This document shows positions 58,066 to 64,000 of a stretch of DNA of 64,000 nt, in pieces (positions within the stretch are counted from its first letter, which is position 1; each line of letters opens with the position of its first letter). A program made the position numbers and the translations under genes. The notes beneath the pieces are model-generated. The model was not told the DNA's origin. It worked only from the letters and a program-made list of their open reading frames with translations, and ran no database searches. Source of the DNA: Aquabacterium sp. NJ1 (GTDB lineage Bacteria; Pseudomonadota; Gammaproteobacteria; Burkholderiales; Burkholderiaceae_C). The DNA lies in assembly GCF_000768065.1 (NCBI RefSeq), contig NZ_JRKM01000001.1, positions 2,480,001-2,544,000 of the forward strand. The letters are read 5' to 3'.

Positions 58066-58089
58066 CGCCCTGACCAGGGGGGGATGGCC
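58055..58089 (+). terminator. Stem-loop after the DUF484 gene
   Basis: GGCCATCCC and GGGATGGCC form a 9-bp perfect stem with an inner CCCT-GACC-AGGG hairpin. It lies about 27 bases after the DUF484 stop. No long T-tract follows, so termination is only likely. Confidence 0.5.
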
Positions 58090-58231
58090 GCGTCGCGTTT
58101 TGTGCAAGGTCAATACCTGCCACGATCGCGACTGGCCAAATGGCATGGCGCATCCAGCGCAGGCCTGATGGTGGGCCACCTTGAACATCGGTGACGAGGT
58201 CGGTGTCCTCTCGAACCAGTCGAGGAGCCAC

Positions 58232-58251
58232 CGCGACCATGGCCACCCCAT
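58232..58251 (+). repeat. Direct repeat, right copy
   Basis: CGCGACCATGGCCACCCCAT differs by one base from 58046-58065. It spans the ATG (58239) of the GNAT-PRODH fusion gene. Confidence 0.6.
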
Positions 58252-60119
58252 TTGCAGGCAGAGCGCTGCCCACCCAGGATGAAGCCTGGCTTGCCAGCAT
58301 GGCCCGGCGGCTGCACCGGGAACAACAGCTGGCCCACCTGGATGAAGACCCGACCTCGGCCTTGCTGGTGCCCAACAGCCAGCACCCTGCCCGGCTGGTC
58401 CCCCTGGCCCACAACGAAACGCACGAGCCGCTGGACCTGGTCTGGGATGCCCAGGCGCAACTGGACCTGCTGGCCCGGGGCCTGGCCGCGCAAAAGCGGC
58501 CCGCCTTGCTGCCCCGCGTGCCCGGCGACTCCCCCACCATCGCCGCACTCAGAAAGGCCTTCGCCGGCCGCGGCCTGGTGATCGTGCGCCCGGCTTTGGG
58601 CACCCCCACCATCGCGCTGGATGCCTCCTGGGCCGAGCCGCAGATGAAGTTCAACGCGGGCCACCGCTCTGACTTTCGCCGGGCCGAACGCCACGCCGCC
58701 AAGCTGGGCGAACTGCGCTTCGAGATCCACACGCAGCCCAGCGAGCAGGCGCTGGATCAGCTGCTGGACGAAGCCTTCGACGTGGAAGCCCACAACTGGA
58801 AGGGCGACGCGGGCACGGCCTTGCTGCACGACCAGACACTGGGCAGCTTCTTTCGGCACTACGCCCATGGCGCCCGCCGCGAAGGCATCCTGCGCCTGGC
58901 TTTCATGCGCATAGGCGGGCAGGCCGTGGGCATGCAGCTGGCCGTCGAGTGGCAACAAAGCTGGTGGCTGCTCAAGATCGGATACGACAGCCGCTTCGCC
59001 CGCTGCTCGCCGGGCACCTTGCTGATGCTGCACACCGTGGCCGATGCCGCACGCCGCGGCCTGCGCAGCTACGAGTTCCTGGGCAACCCGGCCCCCTGGA
59101 CCGACATGTGGACCCAGACCTTGAAGCCCCATGTGGACGTGCGCCTCTACCCCTTCTCCGTCGCCGGGCAAGTGGCCCTGCTGCAAGACATCAGCACCAT
59201 GGTCCAGGCCCGCGTGAGGGCCACGCTGCAAAGCGGCCGGATCCAATCCACCGTGAAGCGCCACCTGCTCACGCCCGTCAAGCGCCTGGTGTCAAGCCTG
59301 GCGGCACCCGTGCTGAACCTGGCCAGTCGAGCCTATGTGCCCGGCCCCCGGCTGGAAGACGCCGTGCGCATGGCCCGCCGCGTGGAGGCCGATGGCATGG
59401 CCGTCACCATCGGCTACTTCAATGCCGACAGCGATTCACCCGATCTGATCGAAGACCAGGGCCGCGCCGCCGTGGACGCCGCCGCCCGGCTGAACAAGCC
59501 CGCCTACGTGTCGGTCAAGGTGCCGCCACTGGCTTATGCCCTGCACCGCGCGCGCGAGATCGCCAGCCACGCCGCGCGCCACCACCAGTTGCTGCACTTC
59601 GACTCGCATGGCCCGGACACCGCGCAACCCACCCTCCAGCTGCTGGATGCCTTGCGCAACCAGCAGGCGCCCTTGAGCCTGACCGTGCCCGGTCGCTGGC
59701 GGCGCAGCCTGCAGGATTGCGACTGGGCCGTTCAGCGCGGCATCCGCGTGCGGGTGGTGAAGGGCCAATGGGCCTGCCCACTTGAGCCCGACATGGACCT
59801 GCGCGCCGGCTTTCTCGCCGTCATCGACAGGCTGGCGGGGCGCGCCACCGAAGTGGCCGTGGCCACCCACGATGCCCCGCTGGCCCGTGAGGCCTTGCGC
59901 CGCTTGCAGCAGGCGGGGACCCCGTGCGAACTGGAGTTGTTGTGTGGCCTGCCGCGGCGCGAGGTGATGGCCGTGGCCCGCGAGTTGAACGTGCCCGTGC
60001 GCTTTTACATCCCCTATGGCACCGCCTGGTTGCCTTATGCGCTGGGCCAGCTCGTACGCAAGCCGCAGCTGTGGGGCTGGATGTTGCGCGATGTGGCAAA
60101 CAAGCTGCTGCACCGGTGA
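58239..60119 (+). CDS. GNAT acyltransferase-like / proline dehydrogenase-like fusion protein
   Basis: Encodes 626 residues from the ATG at 58239 (GAGGAG about 11 bases upstream). Residues about 1-330 look like a BioF2/CelD-type GNAT domain: FNAGHRSDFRRAERHAAKLG, FFRHYAHGARREGILRLAFM, GMQLAVEWQQSWWLLKIGYD and SYEFLGNPAPW. Residues about 375-626 resemble proline dehydrogenase: RVRVVKGQWACP (K508), AVATHDAPLAREAL (T543-H544), LELLCGLPRREVM and FYIPYGTAWLPYALGQL (about 590). I know no standard enzyme with this pairing. The first part suggests acylation of a polysaccharide or peptide-like substrate, and the second an FAD-barrel whose substrate may be different from proline. It is followed by a serine-acetyltransferase-like gene, as in exopolysaccharide loci. 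The function is inferred only. Confidence 0.8.
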   Translation: MATPFAGRALPTQDEAWLASMARRLHREQQLAHLDEDPTSALLVPNSQHPARLVPLAHNETHEPLDLVWDAQAQLDLLARGLAAQKRPALLPRVPGDSPTIAALRKAFAGRGLVIVRPALGTPTIALDASWAEPQMKFNAGHRSDFRRAERHAAKLGELRFEIHTQPSEQALDQLLDEAFDVEAHNWKGDAGTALLHDQTLGSFFRHYAHGARREGILRLAFMRIGGQAVGMQLAVEWQQSWWLLKIGYDSRFARCSPGTLLMLHTVADAARRGLRSYEFLGNPAPWTDMWTQTLKPHVDVRLYPFSVAGQVALLQDISTMVQARVRATLQSGRIQSTVKRHLLTPVKRLVSSLAAPVLNLASRAYVPGPRLEDAVRMARRVEADGMAVTIGYFNADSDSPDLIEDQGRAAVDAAARLNKPAYVSVKVPPLAYALHRAREIASHAARHHQLLHFDSHGPDTAQPTLQLLDALRNQQAPLSLTVPGRWRRSLQDCDWAVQRGIRVRVVKGQWACPLEPDMDLRAGFLAVIDRLAGRATEVAVATHDAPLAREALRRLQQAGTPCELELLCGLPRREVMAVARELNVPVRFYIPYGTAWLPYALGQLVRKPQLWGWMLRDVANKLLHR

Positions 60120-60248
60120 CGCCAGGGTGCGGCAACGTAAAGTTATTTTGCTGGGCGTAAGGAGGTGCGATCTTGCTAGGTATTGCGGCCATTTGGCGCG
60201 CATGATGAGGCGCTTCGTCTTTCAAGCAGTACGCCGCAGGCAGCAGTC

Positions 60249-60917
60249 ATGGCTCGCGAAATCAAAGAGGGCATCTGGCCCTGCGTCCGCATGGATGTCG
60301 CCCGCTACGGCGGGTGGCTGGCCCTGTTGCATGAACAATCGCTGTGGGCCGTGCTCTGGTTCCGCCTGGGCAGCGCCATCCTGCTGATCCAGCCTCGCCT
60401 GCTGCGGCGCTTGTGCCTGGTGCCCTGGTACGCGGGCTACAAACTGATCGAATCCATCCTGGGCATCAGCCTGCCCCTGGGCCTGCAAGCCGGTGGGGGC
60501 CTGCGGATCTGGCACTTTGGCGGCATCTTCATCAACCGCGGCGCGGTCATCGGGCGCAACTGCACCTTGCGCCAGGGTGTGACGCTGGGCAGCCGCCATG
60601 ACGACGGCCCCTCGCCTGTGCTGGGTGACGACGTCGACCTGGGCACGTATGCACAGGTGCTGGGCGCGGTGAAAATCGGCGACCACGCCCGCATCGGCAG
60701 CCTGTCCGTGGTCCTGGTGGATGTGCCTGCCGGGTGCACCGCGGTGGGCGTGCCCGCCCGGGTGCTGCAGGCTTCGGCCTCGCGCCAGGTGGCAAACCGG
60801 GCCACGCCCGCCGCCGGCCACCCTGCAGCAGGCGATACGGCTGACAATATGGCGCCATGCACGCCCCCGGAACACAGCCCGCTGCGCTCGGCTCGCCAAC
60901 CCTCGACCAGCACCTGA
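60249..60917 (+). CDS. Serine-acetyltransferase-like hexapeptide-repeat acyltransferase
   Basis: Encodes 222 residues from the ATG at 60249. A helical N-terminus of about 75 residues leads to a left-handed beta-helix with LGLQAGGGLRIWHFGGIFIN, GAVIGRNCTLRQGVTLGSRH, PVLGDDVDLGTYAQVLGAVK and IGDHARIGSLSVVLVDVPAG. This is the CysE/SAT type, which transfers an acetyl group from acetyl-CoA; relatives in exopolysaccharide loci act on sugars. The tail after GVPARVLQ is Ala/Pro-rich and overlaps the xerC start by about 60 bases in another frame. It follows the GNAT-PRODH fusion after about 130 bases of lower GC content. It could serve cysteine synthesis, but the context favours cell-surface modification. 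Confidence 0.85.
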   Translation: MAREIKEGIWPCVRMDVARYGGWLALLHEQSLWAVLWFRLGSAILLIQPRLLRRLCLVPWYAGYKLIESILGISLPLGLQAGGGLRIWHFGGIFINRGAVIGRNCTLRQGVTLGSRHDDGPSPVLGDDVDLGTYAQVLGAVKIGDHARIGSLSVVLVDVPAGCTAVGVPARVLQASASRQVANRATPAAGHPAAGDTADNMAPCTPPEHSPLRSARQPSTST

Positions 60918-61864
60918 GCTACCTGCGCGTCCAGCGCCGGCTGGCCGACCGCACCCTGGCCATGTATGGCGACGCCTTCAAGCGCCTGCTCAAGCTGTGC
61001 GACAAGGCACAACTGCCCCTGACCGACGTGCGCCCGCACCATGTGCGCGGCTGGACGGCGCGCCTGCATGCGCAGGGCCTGGGCCCGCGCAGCATCGCCA
61101 TCACACTGGCAGCCTGGCGAGGCCTGTACAAGTGGATGGGCCGCGAGGGCCTGGTGCAGCTCAACCCGGTGGACGGCATCAAGCCCCCGAAAGCGGCCAA
61201 GCCCCTGCCCAAGGCCTTGTCGGTAGACCAGGCCGTGGCGCTGGCTGTGCATGAACCCGCCGATGACGAAGCCGCTTCACCCGCCGCGGCCACGCGTCAG
61301 GCCCGGGAAGCGCCCTGGCTGCACGCGCGTGACCACGCCATGATCGAGCTGCTCTACAGCAGCGGCCTGCGCAGTGCCGAGTTGCTGGGCCTGGACGTGG
61401 ACGCCAGCGGCGACGCGCAAGGCTGGCTCGATCTGCAAACGGGTGAGGCCCATGTGCTGGGCAAAGGCAGCAAACGGCGCATCGTGCCGGTGGGCCAGGC
61501 CGCCTTGCAGGCCTTGCGCGCCTGGCTGGATGTGCGCGCGTTGCTCACGCCCCCCACCTCACCCGCCCTGTTCATCAGCCGGCTGGGCACGCGCCTGACG
61601 CCCATGCAATTGCGCAACCGGCTCAAGCAACTGGCCCAACAGGCGGGCTTGCCCACCCATGTGCACCCGCACATGCTGCGCCACAGCTTTGCCAGCCACC
61701 TGCTGCAGTCCAGCGGCGATCTGCGCGCCGTTCAGGAGCTGCTGGGCCACGCCCACATCAGCACCACGCAGGTCTATACCAAGCTGGATTTTCAGCACCT
61801 GGCCAAGGTGTATGACGCGGCGCATCCGCGCGCCAAACGTCAGGGCGGCAAGGACAGCAAGTAG
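60857..61864 (+). CDS. xerC: Tyrosine recombinase XerC
   Basis: Encodes 335 residues. An N-terminal SAM-like domain (TLDQHLSYLRVQRRLADRTL) precedes a catalytic domain with all active residues: R172 (SGLRSAELLGLDV), K205 (LGKGSKRRIVPV), H272 and R275 (HPHMLRHSFASHLL), H298 (LGHAHISTTQVY) and Y307. XerC acts with XerD at dif to resolve chromosome dimers. It belongs to the dapF-DUF484-xerC arrangement but is here cut off from it by 2.2 kb holding two genes. An insert of Ala-rich residues (DDEAASPAAATRQAREA) lies between the domains. The gene converges on a hybrid kinase gene with only 14 bases between the stops. Confidence 0.95.
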   Translation: MHAPGTQPAALGSPTLDQHLSYLRVQRRLADRTLAMYGDAFKRLLKLCDKAQLPLTDVRPHHVRGWTARLHAQGLGPRSIAITLAAWRGLYKWMGREGLVQLNPVDGIKPPKAAKPLPKALSVDQAVALAVHEPADDEAASPAAATRQAREAPWLHARDHAMIELLYSSGLRSAELLGLDVDASGDAQGWLDLQTGEAHVLGKGSKRRIVPVGQAALQALRAWLDVRALLTPPTSPALFISRLGTRLTPMQLRNRLKQLAQQAGLPTHVHPHMLRHSFASHLLQSSGDLRAVQELLGHAHISTTQVYTKLDFQHLAKVYDAAHPRAKRQGGKDSK

Positions 61865-61878
61865 GCCGGCAAGCCGCT

Positions 61879-63570
61879 TCAGGCCGCGCGGCGCGCGTGC
61901 CGCGCCATCAGGCGCATCAGCTCGTCGTGCACAAAGGGCTTGACCAGGTAGTCCACCATGCCGGCGCGCAGGCCCTTGGCGCGGGCCTCTTCGAAGGCAT
62001 GGGCGGTCAGACCCAGCACGGGCAGGCCCGGGTCCAGCTGCAGGATCTGCTCGGTGGCCTGGTAGCCGTCCATCAAGGGCATCTCGATGTCGCACAGCAG
62101 CAGGTCGAAGGCACCCTGGCCCGCCTGCTTGACCGCATCCACCGCCTCCACGCCGTTGTTGACCATGGTGAGGCACACGCCCACGCTTTGCAGCAATTGC
62201 TCCAGCAGCAACTGGTTGACGCGGTGGTCTTCGGCCACCAGCACGCGCGCACCATCCAGGCCATGCGTCTCCCAACGCGTGGCCTCGGCAGGCGGCGGCA
62301 CTTGGGGCGCGGGTTCGGGCAACAAGGCCAGCGGCAGGCGCACTTCAAAACGTGAACCCAGGCCGGGTGTGCTGTGCACGAGGATGCGACCGTCCATCAT
62401 GTCCACCAGGCGCTTGCAGATGGACAGGCCCAGGCCCGTGCCACCGGCGCGCCGTGTCGAACTGCCATCACCCCGCACAAAGGGCTTGAACAGCTGGGAC
62501 TGCATCTGCGCGTCCATGCCCGGCCCGGTGTCGTGCACGGCCAGGCTCAGCCCGGCGTCGTCGGCACCGATGCTCAGGCGCACTTCGCCATGCTGGGTGA
62601 ACTTCACCGCATTGGTCAGCAGGTTGCTCAGGATCTGGCCCACGCGCTGGGCATCGGCACGCCAGCGCTCGGGCACACCGGGCGCACGCGCCACGGTCAG
62701 CGTCAACCCTTTGCCCCTGGCCTGCTCGCGCACCGGCGCAATCGCCTGCTCGATGCAGTCGCTCAACGCCATCTCGCCGATGTGGATGTCGAGCTTGCCC
62801 GCCTCGATGCGCGAAAAGTCCAGGATGTCGTTGATCAGGCCCAGCAGGTGCTGGCCCGCTTGCAGGATGTGGCCGAAGTGGGCCGCGGCCGCGTGGTCCG
62901 GGTAGCGCAAGGCCCCCACCTGGGCAAAACCCAGCACCGCATTGAGCGGGGTGCGGATCTCGTGGCTCACGCCCGAGAGGAACTCGCTCTTGGCTTTGCC
63001 GGCCTCTTCGGCCACGGCCCGGGCGGCCTTGAGCTCGGTGACGTCCATGGCCAGCACCACAAAGCCCTTGACCTCGCCGTCGACCAGATCCGGCGTGAAG
63101 CTGACCTGGGCATACAGGCCATTGCGCTCCTGGTGCTCGCCGGTGGTCTCCTGGCCTTGCAGCACGGCCTGCACGAAAGGCATGGTGCGCTGGAAGCCTT
63201 CGGGCGAGAGCAGCTCGGCCATGTGGCGCCCCACCAGGGACTCCGACTTGTGGCGCCAGTGCTGGCGCAGGCGACGGTTGCAGTAGCGCAGCACCAGGCC
63301 CGCGTCCCAGTAAGCGACGGCGCCGGGCATGGCGTCCAGGATGCTTTCGAGCCGGCGGTCCGGCGGGCACACGCGTGCGGCGATCAGGCCGGACTCGGCT
63401 TCCAGGCAACGTTGCTGCAGGCGCTCGTTTTGCGCCTGCTGCTCCAGCAACTGGGCTTTGAGGCGAGCGAGTTCGGCGCGCAAGGCGGCCTCGTCGCCTT
63501 CGCACGGGGAAGAGCCCATGCTCGGCAAGGCCGAATCCAGCTGCAAGACAGAAGACGAATCACGCGACAT
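61879..63570 (-). CDS. Soluble PAS hybrid histidine kinase with receiver domain
   Basis: Encodes 563 residues from the ATG at 63570 (GAGG 7 bases upstream); earlier in-frame starts lack such a site. A coiled coil (LRAELARLKAQLLEQQAQNE) precedes a PAS domain (about 75-190: ILDAMPGAVAYWDAGLVLRY, FVVLAMDVTELKAARAVAEE). The HisKA domain has FLSGVSHEIRTPLNAVLGFA, and the HATPase domain has LSNLLTNAVKFTQHGEVRL and VHDTGPGMDAQMQSQLFKPF. A receiver domain (about 440-555) has its acceptor Asp in LLLCDIEMPLMDGYQATEQI. No membrane segment is present, so it senses a cytoplasmic cue, perhaps through PAS. No partner regulator is adjacent. Confidence 0.93.
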   Translation of the reverse strand: MSRDSSSVLQLDSALPSMGSSPCEGDEAALRAELARLKAQLLEQQAQNERLQQRCLEAESGLIAARVCPPDRRLESILDAMPGAVAYWDAGLVLRYCNRRLRQHWRHKSESLVGRHMAELLSPEGFQRTMPFVQAVLQGQETTGEHQERNGLYAQVSFTPDLVDGEVKGFVVLAMDVTELKAARAVAEEAGKAKSEFLSGVSHEIRTPLNAVLGFAQVGALRYPDHAAAAHFGHILQAGQHLLGLINDILDFSRIEAGKLDIHIGEMALSDCIEQAIAPVREQARGKGLTLTVARAPGVPERWRADAQRVGQILSNLLTNAVKFTQHGEVRLSIGADDAGLSLAVHDTGPGMDAQMQSQLFKPFVRGDGSSTRRAGGTGLGLSICKRLVDMMDGRILVHSTPGLGSRFEVRLPLALLPEPAPQVPPPAEATRWETHGLDGARVLVAEDHRVNQLLLEQLLQSVGVCLTMVNNGVEAVDAVKQAGQGAFDLLLCDIEMPLMDGYQATEQILQLDPGLPVLGLTAHAFEEARAKGLRAGMVDYLVKPFVHDELMRLMARHARRAA

Positions 63571-63765
63571 CACTAACCTCATGGACGCGTCATGCAACGC
63601 CGGCGCGTGACCGGTTGACCAATCTTGCACAAACTGTTCACACCCCATGTTTACTGCATTGCGAAAGAACCGGGCGCAACGCCGCTTTGTGCCTGCCACG
63701 CCGGTTCACGGCGCACAGGTACGACAATGTTGCCTTCGCTCGACCACCTTGCCTCTTAAATAATC

Positions 63766-64000
63766 ATGAAAGTCATCACCCTGCGCGAAGGCAAAGAACG
63801 CTCCCTGCTGCGCCGTCATCCCTGGGTGTTCCAGGGCAGCGTGGCCAAAGGCGGCGGCGACGCCGGTGAGACCGTGCGCGTGCAGTCCCACGACGGCAAA
63901 TTCCTGGCCTGGGCGGCCTTCAGCCCCAGCTCGCAGATCCGCGTGCGCGCCTGGAGCTTTGACGAGGCCGAACGCATCGACGACGCCTTCTTCCAGCAAC
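63766..64000 (+). CDS. rlmI: RlmI-type 23S rRNA (cytosine-C5) methyltransferase, 5' part
   Basis: The first 78 residues are visible before the window ends. MKVITLREGKERSLLRRHPW and then VFQGSVAKGGGDAG are typical of the N-terminal PUA domain of RlmI/YccW, followed by VRVQSHDGKFLAWAAFSPSS and QIRVRAWSF. The full enzyme methylates cytosine 1962 of 23S rRNA (E. coli numbering) using S-adenosylmethionine. The methyltransferase domain lies beyond the window. The gene is divergent from the hybrid kinase, with a gap of 195 bases in which I see no clear motif. Confidence 0.88.
   Translation, partial: MKVITLREGKERSLLRRHPWVFQGSVAKGGGDAGETVRVQSHDGKFLAWAAFSPSSQIRVRAWSFDEAERIDDAFFQQ

Noticed and set aside
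58110..59264. A minus-strand frame opposite the GNAT-PRODH gene
   Set aside because: The plus strand carries recognisable GNAT and PRODH motifs across the same bases, and the minus-strand protein has none.

Overview
The window is GC-rich DNA with dense genes, many ATGA-type overlaps and strong GC-driven shadow frames on the opposite strand. Gene content (metK beside two LpxL-type acyltransferases, dapF with a DUF484 gene and xerC, a TssA/TagJ/FHA-type type VI secretion locus, c-di-GMP and chemotaxis genes) suggests a free-living betaproteobacterium of the order Burkholderiales (Aquabacterium/Ideonella/Roseateles-like). The genus is inference. No rRNA, tRNA, CRISPR array or insertion sequence was found, and no stretch above 300 bases lacks a gene.

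Region 1 (1-1797): the 3' part of an EAL c-di-GMP phosphodiesterase gene and a convergent FAD-dependent reductase. Region 2 (1877-29490, all minus strand) is a type VI secretion (T6SS) locus, read from high to low coordinates: tssA, tssB, tssC, two hcp genes, tagJ, tssE, tssF, tssG, clpV; a zinc-ribbon protein with an ADP-ribosyltransferase-like domain; a PI-PLC-like protein; a TPR-methyltransferase; vgrG; DUF6484; DUF2169; a ketosynthase-like protein without its catalytic residues; a DUF4150 PAAR-like protein with an HNH/GHH-like nuclease tail; a beta-propeller-like protein; a TIGR02270 protein; a 57-residue membrane protein; an FHA protein; a PP2C phosphatase; and an OmpA-like protein. TssJ, TssK, TssL and TssM are not in the window. 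Five gaps that open transcription units in this locus (before tssA, the methyltransferase, vgrG, the FHA gene and ompA) carry a TGAC-N4-GTC-type element. About 34 bases downstream of it lies a -10-like hexamer, so a shared activator is likely.

Region 3 (29651-39909, minus): a two-partner secretion pair (TpsA/TpsB) behind a TPR-CHAT protease-like protein, preceded by a hybrid histidine kinase and a LuxR-type response regulator. Two CCTAGG-core palindromes lie 22 bp apart upstream of the CHAT gene.

Region 4 (40082-48955): prfC, a YidB-like protein, a GH5 cellulase-like enzyme with a lipoprotein (locally less GC-rich), an HD-GYP phosphodiesterase, a methyl-accepting chemotaxis protein and a DUF2238 membrane protein.

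Region 5 (49041-64000): a housekeeping backbone of metK, two lipid A-type acyltransferases, dapF, DUF484 and xerC. It is interrupted by a 5'-truncated CBM2 gene, a chemotaxis receptor with a polytopic membrane protein, and a GNAT-proline-dehydrogenase-like fusion with a serine-acetyltransferase-like gene. The metK leader contains a terminator-like hairpin that abuts the ribosome binding site. The window ends with a hybrid histidine kinase and the start of an RlmI-type rRNA methyltransferase gene.
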